Origin: Gammaproteobacteria bacterium
Lineage (GTDB): Bacteria; Pseudomonadota; Gammaproteobacteria; Pseudomonadales; Pseudohongiellaceae
Length of the DNA: 5,901 nt
Assembly (NCBI GenBank): GCA_947377625.1
Contig: CANCGR010000579.1
Coordinates: 1 to 5,901 of the forward strand
Reading direction: 5' to 3'
Shown here piece by piece: positions 1 to 5,901 of this stretch. The notes below the pieces were generated by a model. It had not been told where the DNA came from. It did not search any database and saw only the letters and a list, made by a program, of their open reading frames with translations. The first letter of the stretch is position 1. Every line of letters starts with the position of its first letter. Made by a program: the position numbers and the translations under genes.

Positions 1-2
1 CC

Positions 3-164
3 AAGTGCAGTCCAGACGTTCCTCCAGTGCTGTGTTTCCACAATTGCACCAGCGGCGGCCTGGTGGACTTTACAGGGTTGATTGTAGCGGGAAGCCTTAT
101 CTGTATTGGCTTGGCGCTATTCGCTTCCATACTTGGTTTCAAATGCAACCCCCATTTTTTGTAA
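3..164 (+). CDS. Possible C-terminal end of a convergent membrane protein (weak)
   Basis: A plus-strand frame is open from the left edge to TAA at 162-164, about 53 codons. It reads CSPDVPPVLCFHNCTSGG and then a hydrophobic stretch TGLIVAGSLICIGLALFASI that would make one transmembrane helix, followed by a short polar tail. If real, it is the end of a gene running toward the ccm operon, overlapping the flavoprotein 3' end by about 48 bases. I do not recognise the family. The other plus frames and the minus strand of this 116-base stretch show nothing better. The frame is short, and a hydrophobic helix can arise by chance in a non-coding frame, so confidence is low. Confidence 0.25.
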   Translation, partial: KCSPDVPPVLCFHNCTSGGLVDFTGLIVAGSLICIGLALFASILGFKCNPHFL

Positions 165-1412
165 AAGCGGTGTAGGCAATAGACCGCCTGCACAAACGAT
201 GACTGCATCATTGCGATAGGGTTGTGCCTTGCCGTTTACTTCAATCAACACATGATTTGCATGGATCTCACTCACTTTGGAGTTAAGCATGACGCGTAGC
301 TTGCCTGTGGCTACTTGTTGTTCAAGAAGCAGTCGATTCTTTTGTTTTACCCGAGAAAATGCGGCACTACGGTAAGACAGAATGACTTCTGTATCTGGTT
401 GATCTGCAAGACTGATTGCGGCTTCTAGCGCACTGTCACCACCTCCAACCACTAAGACAGAAAGTCCTTTGTATTGTGCTGGATCAATTAGTCGGTAGGT
501 TACTTTCGAGGTTTCCTCGCCAGGTACTTCAAGTTTACGAGGCGTACCGCGCCTCCCCATAGTAAGAAGTACCGAACGCGTGCTGTAACTACCACGATTC
601 GTGCGGACAACAAATCGGTCATCTATAGATTCAATGGACTCCATTTGCTCTCGAAATGAGATGTTCAAACCAGTTTTTTTGACCACATCCAACCAAAAGT
701 CTAATAGAGTTTCTTTTTGGACTTCGGTGAATTTGACTGTGCCAATTAGGTCCAATTCAAAAGGTGCGGTCATCGCAATTTTTTGACGGGGATAGTGATA
801 AACCGATCCACCAAGTGAATCCTCTTGTTCGATGAGTTTGTAGCGTAACTTGTGATGAATCGATGAAAGTCCAGAGGATAAACCTGCGGGGCCACAGCCA
901 ACAATGACTACATCGTAGTCAAAGTGCACGCTGCCACCGCGTTGCTTTTGGATTGAACGGATAGCTTGCCGACCTTGCTCGGCAGCTTTGCGAATCAGCC
1001 CCATGCCGCCTAGCTCTCCTGCGATAAAAATGCCTGGGACATTGGACTCAAATTGAGGGGTTACGTTGGGGATGTCGACGCCACGTTTTTCGGTGCCAAA
1101 TACCAATTTAATAGCGTCTACAGGACAGGCAGCCAAACAGGCGCCATGACCAATACAGGCCGATGCATTTTTTAGTACAGCTTTGCCATTGATGATTCCC
1201 AGCGCCTCCTCTGGACACGCGGCCACGCATGATCCTGAGCCAAAGCAACGCGTTGGGTTGATGATGGGATGTAGTGATGCGGGCTCGTTTAGTCCAGCTT
1301 GAGTTGCTTCCTTTAACTCGGTGGAGTTGGCATCGTGAATTCTGCGTTGACGTTTAGCATAGAGAAATACGATTAAAAAAATGATACCAACATAGAGGTA
1401 GATGTAGTTCAT
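117..1412 (-). CDS. Membrane-anchored ferredoxin-like/NAD(P)H-FAD oxidoreductase, apparently circularly permuted
   Basis: The family is recognisable only in general terms: a pyridine-nucleotide flavoprotein fused to a dicluster ferredoxin-like domain. In order it has an N-terminal membrane helix (about 3-19) followed by KRQRR, so the body should be cytoplasmic. The ferredoxin-like domain (about 48-103) has motifs C56-x2-S59-x2-C62-x3-C66-P and C86-x2-H89-x2-C92-x3-C96-P. The segment NVPGIFIAGELGG (124-136) with AAEQG (143-147) resembles the FAD-closing end of such reductases. FAD-binding GCGPAG is at 172-177 with acidic E195, a GRRGTPRKLEVPGE linker at 286-299, NAD(P)-binding GGGDSA at 323-328, and SYRSAAFSRVK at 346-356. 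It has no CxxC redox pair between the Rossmann folds, so it is not a classical thioredoxin reductase. It ends at ETKYGSE, where relatives would continue into the PGIFAAGD segment. The start is chosen because it gives the membrane helix; only weak GAAG 11 bases upstream serves as Shine-Dalgarno. Its 21-base distance from ccmI suggests it belongs to the ccm transcript. Substrate and partner are unknown. Confidence 0.85.
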   Translation of the reverse strand: MNYIYLYVGIIFLIVFLYAKRQRRIHDANSTELKEATQAGLNEPASLHPIINPTRCFGSGSCVAACPEEALGIINGKAVLKNASACIGHGACLAACPVDAIKLVFGTEKRGVDIPNVTPQFESNVPGIFIAGELGGMGLIRKAAEQGRQAIRSIQKQRGGSVHFDYDVVIVGCGPAGLSSGLSSIHHKLRYKLIEQEDSLGGSVYHYPRQKIAMTAPFELDLIGTVKFTEVQKETLLDFWLDVVKKTGLNISFREQMESIESIDDRFVVRTNRGSYSTRSVLLTMGRRGTPRKLEVPGEETSKVTYRLIDPAQYKGLSVLVVGGGDSALEAAISLADQPDTEVILSYRSAAFSRVKQKNRLLLEQQVATGKLRVMLNSKVSEIHANHVLIEVNGKAQPYRNDAVIVCAGGLLPTPLLQKMGVAFETKYGSE

Positions 1413-1433
1413 GTCCAGTGATACTTCTTCGAA

Positions 1434-2654
1434 TCAAGGCTTGACCAGATCTTTGATCGCAAGCTGAATGCCTGATGTCCCTACAGTGATAGCAGCTGTT
1501 TGCCCCGAGAGATCGCCCGGCTGAGGCGTTGCAAGCCCACTTTTACTGACTCTTGCACCCACAATGACTTTGCCAGCGCCAGAGATTTTTGCCGCTGGTG
1601 ACATTGCTGTGCTGTCATCTAGTGCAAAATTGAAAGGTAAATCTTTGACTTGCTTTTTAATAATGGCAAGAGGCATTCGGGAGCCTTCTGCCGCTCTTGC
1701 AAAGATGAAAACAGTGTCTTCAGGCTTAACTAGTTTTTGCAAGCTGGCTGGAATAGAAACTGTGCCTGCGACAGAGCCGGCTGCACCAAGAGTTGCGCCT
1801 GTGCTGATTTCAGATTTTTTTGTTAATGCGGGCAAACCAGCTAACTCGCGCGCCTCGGCAAGGCTAGGTTCGACTTGCTTCACTAGGTCGTTATCAGCAG
1901 GGCCAAATTGAGTCACTTTCGCCCAGTATTTCACAGCAGCAGGGTAGTCTTTGCGTGTGAATGCATTCGTACCAGCCAAGGATAGAGCCTTCAGATTTTT
2001 TGGATCAATCTTCAGTGCACGTTCCACCCATTTCATAGGCTCGCCACTTAAGTTTTTATCGTTTTTAACCGCCAGTGAATCAGCATAGTCGGCAAGGAGC
2101 GTCGCATCATTTTTTCGTAAGGCGATGGCCTTTTCATAGGCGGTGAGTGCTTCTGGATGTCTTCCTAGAACACTATAAGAACGAGCGAGCATCGCCCAGC
2201 CTTCAGCATCACTTGGTTGTTCTTTGAGTCGGATTGCCAATCGATCGGTCATTGCGGCGATTTGATCGAAGTTCGTAGCATGTGGCGATCCAGCCGTTGG
2301 GTTGGCGTTTGAATTGATTTCGCCAGCGCCAGCACCTAGGCCTATCTGGGATGGTGTGCCCGTCCACCAGTAGCCAGCGGCGGCAATGGCGACAATGCCA
2401 ATACCAATACCGCCAAGTAGGCGATAAGAAGGTTTTTTAGGGGTTGAAGATACCGTTGCCGTCTCAGTATCAGGTGCTGCTGGGTTGTCGGCTGCACGAT
2501 GCATCGTGCCAACGTCCAGCATGACCGCATCAAGCAGGCGTCGCTCCAAAGCGGACTTACTTTCTTCGTAATGCGCGAGAGGAAGGGCGCCGCCATCATG
2601 CAGATCTTTAAGCTGAGCGAGTTGGCTTTTGAGGGTGTAAATTGTGTCAGTCAT
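1434..2654 (-). CDS. ccmI: Cytochrome c biogenesis apocytochrome chaperone CcmI (TPR), lacking the first membrane helix
   Basis: CcmI binds the C-terminal helix of apocytochrome c through periplasmic TPR repeats and presents it to CcmF/CcmH. The 406-residue product begins with the cytoplasmic zipper-like segment typical of CcmI (residues about 5-43, IYTLKSQLAQL... then HYEESKSALERRLLDAV). It then has one transmembrane helix (about 79-97, after KKPSYR) and a Gly/Asn-rich linker. TPR-like repeats follow at about 148-252 (WAMLARSYSVLGRHPEALTA; a second repeat with a small insert; LSLAGTNAFTRKDYPAAVKY). A C-terminal beta-rich domain is at about 297-400 (GTVSIPASL, DTVFIFARA, MPLAIIKKQ), as in long CcmI/NrfG-like proteins. 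The odd point is the missing helix that normally precedes the zipper. The predicted orientation, N-terminus inside and TPR outside, is unchanged. It lies 23 bases after ccmH and 21 before the flavoprotein. The zipper sequence and context make a generic TPR protein unlikely. Confidence 0.93.
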   Translation of the reverse strand: MTDTIYTLKSQLAQLKDLHDGGALPLAHYEESKSALERRLLDAVMLDVGTMHRAADNPAAPDTETATVSSTPKKPSYRLLGGIGIGIVAIAAAGYWWTGTPSQIGLGAGAGEINSNANPTAGSPHATNFDQIAAMTDRLAIRLKEQPSDAEGWAMLARSYSVLGRHPEALTAYEKAIALRKNDATLLADYADSLAVKNDKNLSGEPMKWVERALKIDPKNLKALSLAGTNAFTRKDYPAAVKYWAKVTQFGPADNDLVKQVEPSLAEARELAGLPALTKKSEISTGATLGAAGSVAGTVSIPASLQKLVKPEDTVFIFARAAEGSRMPLAIIKKQVKDLPFNFALDDSTAMSPAAKISGAGKVIVGARVSKSGLATPQPGDLSGQTAAITVGTSGIQLAIKDLVKP

Positions 2655-2663
2655 AGTAGCCTT
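2652..2663 (-). promoter_or_regulatory. ccmI ribosome binding site and start
   Basis: AAGG (2660-2663) lies 5 bases before the ATG at 2652-2654, in the 23-base gap after ccmH. It supports this ATG as the ccmI start. This matters because the resulting protein lacks the usual first membrane helix. Upstream in-frame codons overlap ccmH and encode no hydrophobic helix. Confidence 0.6.
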
Positions 2664-2677
2664 GGGTGAGTTTTTAA

Positions 2678-3139
2678 TTAAAAGGTACGTGTTGATGAAT
2701 CGGGGTCTTCTGTGAACTCCATTTCTTCAGGCTCGAAGTTTTCTGCTGGCATACGGTTTCGGCGACGCAGCACAAAAACAAGTACGCCAAAGCCTGTAAG
2801 CAACAAAATAAGCGGACCCATCCAAAGTACAAAAGTGCTATTTTTAAGTGGAGGGCGATACAAAATGAAGTCGCCGTAACGGGCAGTCATGTAATTAAGG
2901 ATTTGTTCATTGCTTTGCCCACTCTTAAGCATGCTTCTGACTTGATCTCGTAAATCAATCGCTAGTCCAGCATGGGAGTCAGCGATCGTTTGGTTTTGAC
3001 ATACCAAGCAGCGTAGCTCAGAAGTAATGCTCAGCATCCTTGCTTCTAGCGCAGGGTCTTCTGAGGCGGGGAGTGCTTCTTTTGCATGAGTAAAAATAGC
3101 GAGTAACGCTAGACATAAAGTAAATGCGAATTTAAGCAT
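2678..3139 (-). CDS. ccmH: Cytochrome c maturation thiol oxidoreductase CcmH (short, unfused form)
   Basis: CcmH is a membrane-anchored periplasmic protein that resolves or reduces the apocytochrome c disulfide with CcmG and is part of the CcmFHI lyase. The 153-residue product matches the stand-alone CcmH of pseudomonads and rhodobacteria; in E. coli the same name covers a CcmH-CcmI fusion. A cleavable signal peptide is at about 1-19 (THA then KEA). The diagnostic motif LRCLVCQNQTIADSHAGLA is at 42-60, with redox cysteines C44 and C47. A three-helix bundle region follows, including YGDFILYRPP (88-97). One transmembrane helix (about 103-124) is followed by RRRNR, so the acidic 25-residue tail should face the cytoplasm. 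The start is supported by GAGG 7 bases upstream. Very secure. Confidence 0.97.
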   Translation of the reverse strand: MLKFAFTLCLALLAIFTHAKEALPASEDPALEARMLSITSELRCLVCQNQTIADSHAGLAIDLRDQVRSMLKSGQSNEQILNYMTARYGDFILYRPPLKNSTFVLWMGPLILLLTGFGVLVFVLRRRNRMPAENFEPEEMEFTEDPDSSTRTF

Positions 3140-3662
3140 TGAGTTGCCTCACTAATGGCTCTATGCGAGTGCGAATGACATCTGGTGTCAATGGCCCAAT
3201 GTGTTTAAAGCGAACGATGCCCTGCTTGTCCATAATGAATGTTTCAGGGACGCCGTACACCCCCCAATCAATGCCGACACGACCATCTTGGTCGAAAAGA
3301 GAGCTGTCGTATGGGTTGCCGAAGTTAGACAGCCATTTCAAGCCTGCTATACGTTCATCTTTATAGTCCAGCCCATAGATAGGTAGCATTTTTTGCTTTG
3401 AAAATTCAAGCAACAATGGGTGTTCTTGTCTGCAAGCCACGCACCAAGATGCCCAGACGTTGAGCATCCATACCTTTCCGAGCAAGTCATCGCGTCGAAT
3501 AATTTTATTGTTGTCTTCAAGTTTTGTTAGCGAAAAATTTGGAGAGGCTTTGTTAATAAGTGGTGACGGCACTTCTTTTGGGTCGAGCTTGAGTCCTACA
3601 GCTAGGAAGAAAACTAAACCAATAAACAAACCTAGTGGCAGCAAAAACCGCAGGTGTTTCAT
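3132..3662 (-). CDS. ccmG: Periplasmic thiol:disulfide oxidoreductase CcmG (DsbE)
   Basis: CcmG is a membrane-tethered, thioredoxin-fold periplasmic protein that reduces the apocytochrome c CxxCH disulfide, directly or through CcmH, before heme attachment. It is normally recharged by DsbD/CcdA, which is not in this window. The 176-residue product is of normal length. An uncleaved N-terminal anchor is at about 5-24, followed by the family-typical PSPLINKASPNF segment (32-43). The active site is WCVAC with C74 and C77 (codons 3432-3443), and the cis-proline loop is GVYGVPETF (P139). The dipeptide Val-Ala between the cysteines is within the variation known for the family. Its 3' end overlaps ccmH by 8 bases. 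The ATG is supported by GAGGA 8 bases upstream. A general thioredoxin-like protein such as TlpA is the only alternative, and the operon position excludes it in practice. Confidence 0.97.
   Translation of the reverse strand: MKHLRFLLPLGLFIGLVFFLAVGLKLDPKEVPSPLINKASPNFSLTKLEDNNKIIRRDDLLGKVWMLNVWASWCVACRQEHPLLLEFSKQKMLPIYGLDYKDERIAGLKWLSNFGNPYDSSLFDQDGRVGIDWGVYGVPETFIMDKQGIVRFKHIGPLTPDVIRTRIEPLVRQLNA
3137..3150 (-). promoter_or_regulatory. ccmH ribosome binding site within ccmG
   Basis: A GAGG (3147-3150) lies 7 bases before the ccmH ATG (3137-3139), all inside the ccmG coding end. The ccmG stop lies just inside ccmH, giving an 8-base overlap that favours reinitiation or coupled translation. 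Confidence 0.65.
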
Positions 3663-3675
3663 TATGAAATTCCTC
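3662..3675 (-). promoter_or_regulatory. ccmF stop / ccmG start overlap with Shine-Dalgarno
   Basis: The ccmF TAA and the ccmG ATG share one base (TAATG at 3660-3664). A strong GAGGA (3671-3675) lies 8 bases upstream of the ATG inside the ccmF 3' end. This fixes the ccmG start and suggests coupled translation. Confidence 0.75.
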
Positions 3676-5647
3676 TTGTGCTTATAGTTTTTCTTGCCAG
3701 TGGCGATTGGTTTTTACGGCGATAGCGACGATCTGTTACTGCGAGTAACCCGCCTAGAGCCATTAACAAGCACCCACCCCAAATCCAATCAATAAAAGGT
3801 TTGACATAAATACGGACGATCCATGCACCAGAATTAACGGGCTCACCCAAAGAGACGTATAGATCCCTTGTAATACCAACATCTATGGCAGCTTCCGTCA
3901 TAGGGTTTTGTTGGATACGGTAGATTCGTTTTTCTGGATGCATGTTGGCAAAGTTGCGTCCGTTGTACGTGACGGCAATCTGCCCTTGAATGGCATCGTA
4001 GTTAGGACCTTTTAACTCCCGAGTTCCCAAAAACTTAAAGGTATAACCCTGCACGGTGGTGGTGTCACCTATATTCATTTGGACATCACGTTCAACTTCG
4101 TAGGTTTTGACCATCGTGACGCCGAAACAAAAAACAGCAACACCAATATGGGCAAGCATCATTCCAGCAAGGGCTAATGGAATCTGCTTTAAGCGGTGCA
4201 GCACTTCGCGCCATGATTCTTGACGTGGATGTATGTGCTCCCATAGATCTGTTGCGACAGAGGAAACGATCCAAAAAACCATGAGCAATCCAAATGTCGT
4301 GGCGAGATGTATTTCGCCAGCCATCCAACCAGTCGCGAGTGTGGCAACCAAAGCTACGCCGAGCGCCCAGCGTAATCGGCGTGCGATATCAGGCAGCTCC
4401 GCTTCGCGCCAACGCGTGAGTGGTCCCACACCCATAAGAAAGAGTGCTGGCGCCATAAGAGGCATAAACACCGTATCAAAGTAGGGCGGCCCTACAGAAA
4501 TCTTCCCCATACCCAGTGCGTCAAGCAGCAATGGATAAAGTGTGCCGAGTAAAACGGCAGCAGCAGCAACTATGAACACCACATTATTGATTAAAAGCAT
4601 GGTTTCTTTTGACAATAACGCAAACCGCGCACCTAAGCCGACTGTGGGGGCTCGCCACGCATACAGAACGAGAGAGGTGCCAATCACAATTGTCAGAAAG
4701 GCAAGGATGAATAGGCCACGCTTGGGGTCAGTGGCGAATGCATGCACCGAGGATAGAACGCCAGAGCGTACTAAGAAGGTGCCAAGTAATGAAAGAGAGA
4801 ACGCAGTGATAGCCAGTAAGACAGTCCAAGATTTGAAGCTGCCTCTTTTTTCTGTGACCGCCAGTGAGTGAATTAATGCCGTGCCAACCAGCCACGGCAT
4901 AAAGGAGGCATTTTCAACAGGATCCCAAAACCACCACCCCCCCCAGCCTAATTCGTAGTAGGCCCATGAGCTACCAAGTGCGATGCCAATCGTTAAGAAC
5001 ATCCATGCGACTGTTGTCCAAGGACGTGTCCAACGTGCCCAAGTAGCATCTAAGTTTCCGCCAATGAGCGCAGCAATAGCAAAGGCAAAAGCCACAGAAA
5101 ATCCAACATAACCCATATAAAGCAAAGGCGGATGAAAAACCATGCCAGGGTCTTGTAAAAGCGGATTTAAATCTCGACCATCTAAGGGAGCAGGGAATAG
5201 CCTGTCAAACGGGTTAGACGTGAGTAGCATGAACAAAAGGAATCCCACGCTCACAAGGCCCATGACAGACAGAATGCGAGCCAAGACGGGTAGGGGTAAA
5301 TGGCGGCTAAACCGTGCAACCGCGACCATCCATGAGCAGAGCATGAGTACCCAAAGAAGTAGCGATCCTTCATGTCCACCCCAAACACCAGCAATACGAT
5401 ACTGCAAGGGTAGTGCTGTATTGGAGTTAGATGCTACATAAAGAACGGAAAAGTCAAGTTTGATGAATGATATGACTAAGCATGCAAACGCCAAAACAAC
5501 TAGCGCAAACAAAATGTTGGTTAAAGGACGGGCTAACGTCATCCAGTCAGCACGGTCTTTTGTGGCACCCGTCATAGGTATAACGCCTAAAGCAGTCGCA
5601 ATTCCTAAGGCTAACCAAAGTAAAAAATGTCCAATTTCAGGAATCAT
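3662..5647 (-). CDS. ccmF: Cytochrome c heme lyase subunit CcmF
   Basis: CcmF is the polytopic inner-membrane core of the System I heme lyase: it takes heme from holo-CcmE and ligates it to apocytochrome c together with CcmH and CcmI. The 661-residue product is near the usual length (E. coli about 647) and mostly hydrophobic membrane segments. The tryptophan-rich WWD heme-handling motif is at residues about 233-246 (LGWGGWWFWDPVEN). Four histidines match the known functional set: H172 (FHPP) and H500 (MLAH), corresponding to the b-heme ligands, and H260 (ALIHS) and H302 (SSVHAF), corresponding to the periplasmic WWD-heme ligands. A periplasmic domain spans about 515-610, followed by a last membrane helix (about 619-637) and a basic tail. 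The start is fixed by the TAATG overlap with ccmE and a good Shine-Dalgarno. An 8-G run falls inside the WWD codons (4937-4944). Ligand roles are assigned by family knowledge; the residues are seen directly. Confidence 0.98.
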   Translation of the reverse strand: MIPEIGHFLLWLALGIATALGVIPMTGATKDRADWMTLARPLTNILFALVVLAFACLVISFIKLDFSVLYVASNSNTALPLQYRIAGVWGGHEGSLLLWVLMLCSWMVAVARFSRHLPLPVLARILSVMGLVSVGFLLFMLLTSNPFDRLFPAPLDGRDLNPLLQDPGMVFHPPLLYMGYVGFSVAFAFAIAALIGGNLDATWARWTRPWTTVAWMFLTIGIALGSSWAYYELGWGGWWFWDPVENASFMPWLVGTALIHSLAVTEKRGSFKSWTVLLAITAFSLSLLGTFLVRSGVLSSVHAFATDPKRGLFILAFLTIVIGTSLVLYAWRAPTVGLGARFALLSKETMLLINNVVFIVAAAAVLLGTLYPLLLDALGMGKISVGPPYFDTVFMPLMAPALFLMGVGPLTRWREAELPDIARRLRWALGVALVATLATGWMAGEIHLATTFGLLMVFWIVSSVATDLWEHIHPRQESWREVLHRLKQIPLALAGMMLAHIGVAVFCFGVTMVKTYEVERDVQMNIGDTTTVQGYTFKFLGTRELKGPNYDAIQGQIAVTYNGRNFANMHPEKRIYRIQQNPMTEAAIDVGITRDLYVSLGEPVNSGAWIVRIYVKPFIDWIWGGCLLMALGGLLAVTDRRYRRKNQSPLARKTISTRGIS

Positions 5648-5659
5648 TATCTTTTCTCC
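5647..5659 (-). promoter_or_regulatory. ccmE stop / ccmF start overlap with Shine-Dalgarno
   Basis: The ccmE stop TAA and the ccmF ATG share one base (TAATG at 5645-5649). A GGAG Shine-Dalgarno (5656-5659) lies 8 bases ahead of the ATG, inside the ccmE 3' end. This supports the ccmF start and suggests translational coupling of the two genes. Confidence 0.75.
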
Positions 5660-5901
5660 ATCAGCACGGACGCTGCTGTTTTTGCATTTGTTTTTGATGC
5701 GTTTTTGAGTGCCTCTGCGGCCTCAGGGGGCATGTAGTTTTCGTCATGCTTAGCCAACACTTCTTTGGCTTCAAACACGCCATTGCGAAGCTGACCCTGC
5801 GCCACAACGCCTTTGCCTTCTTTGAAAAGATCAGGAAGGATCCCCGAGTACTGCACGGCGACGGTTTTTACGGTATCAGTGACGATAAAGTTCACGGTTA
5901 G
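5647..5901 (-). CDS. ccmE: Cytochrome c maturation heme chaperone CcmE, C-terminal part (5' end outside window)
   Basis: CcmE is a membrane-anchored periplasmic heme chaperone that binds heme covalently and delivers it to CcmF. The window holds the last 84 codons and the stop; the frame stays open through the right edge (Leu-Thr-Val-Asn-Phe...), so the GTG at 5893-5895 is an internal Val and not a start. Visible are the OB-fold strands (VTDTVKTVAVQYSGILPDLF, then KGVVAQGQL) and the diagnostic VLAKHDENYMPPE motif. The His at 5746-5748 matches the covalent heme-binding His of E. coli CcmE, and the Tyr four residues later matches the axial ligand. This is the common His type, not the CxxxY type. 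A short Ala/Lys-rich tail follows, as is usual. The stop overlaps the ccmF start by one base (TAATG). Identification is very secure; the N-terminal anchor cannot be seen. Confidence 0.96.
   Translation of the reverse strand, partial: LTVNFIVTDTVKTVAVQYSGILPDLFKEGKGVVAQGQLRNGVFEAKEVLAKHDENYMPPEAAEALKNASKTNAKTAASVLMEKR

Noticed and set aside
1..25. GGAGG on the minus strand (21-25), as a ribosome site for a next operon gene
   Set aside because: No ATG, GTG or TTG start lies at a workable distance before the edge; the only close candidates are CTG codons.
47..65. Inverted repeat CACCAG/CTGGTG with a 7-base loop after the flavoprotein gene, as a possible terminator
   Set aside because: The stem is only 6 bp and no T-run follows on either strand, so it does not look like an intrinsic terminator.
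92..112. Small inverted repeat AAGCC/GGCTT just past the flavoprotein stop
   Set aside because: The stem is 5 bp with an 11-base loop and no T-tract; this is expected by chance.
117..1412. Classical thioredoxin reductase as the identity of the flavoprotein
   Set aside because: There is no CxxC pair in the NADPH domain, and it carries a ferredoxin-like domain and membrane anchor not found in thioredoxin reductase.
2342..2599. Minus-strand 85-codon frame inside ccmI
   Set aside because: It overlaps the conserved zipper and membrane helix of ccmI in another frame and shows no family features.
4233..4871. Plus-strand open frames within ccmF (and similar ones within ccmI, ccmG and the flavoprotein)
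   Set aside because: They lie antisense to strongly conserved coding sequence, have no recognisable domains or ribosome sites, and look like shadows of the real genes.
5893..5895. GTG as the start of a short 82-residue gene
   Set aside because: The frame continues upstream to the window edge, and the product is the C-terminal half of CcmE, so this GTG is an internal valine.

Overview
This window is a stretch of a bacterial System I cytochrome c maturation (ccm) operon. Every confident gene lies on the minus strand, so transcription runs from high to low coordinates. In transcription order the genes are ccmE (5' end outside the window), ccmF, ccmG, ccmH, ccmI and a membrane-anchored ferredoxin/flavoprotein. 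Base composition is roughly balanced with a slight AT lean. The operon order, the separate ccmH and ccmI genes (fused in E. coli) and the His-type CcmE motif point to a proteobacterium. A beta- or gammaproteobacterium is the best guess, but I cannot name a genus.

Layout. Coding sequence is packed almost without gaps. ccmE/ccmF and ccmF/ccmG each share one base in a TAATG stop/start. ccmG and ccmH overlap by 8 bases. ccmH to ccmI is separated by 23 bases, and ccmI to the flavoprotein by 21 bases. No internal promoter or terminator is evident, so a single transcript with translational coupling is likely. The left 116 bases beyond the flavoprotein stop contain no firm feature. An open plus-strand frame there could be the C-terminal end of a convergent membrane protein.

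How the genes work together. CcmE carries covalently bound heme in the periplasm. CcmF receives the heme and attaches it to apocytochrome CxxCH motifs, working with CcmH (thiol handling) and CcmI (TPR chaperone that holds the apocytochrome C-terminus). CcmG keeps the apocytochrome/CcmH thiols reduced. ccmABCD are expected just outside the right edge.

Most interesting part. The last gene is not a standard ccm component. It has an N-terminal membrane anchor, a ferredoxin-like domain in which the second Cys of both CxxCxxCxxxCP motifs is replaced (Ser, His), and an NAD(P)H/FAD domain that appears circularly permuted. The FAD-closing segment that normally ends such enzymes sits before the first Rossmann motif, and the protein stops where that segment would be expected. 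Its placement suggests a link between cytosolic reductant and cytochrome c biogenesis or a cytochrome partner. CcmI is also unusual in lacking the usual first transmembrane helix.
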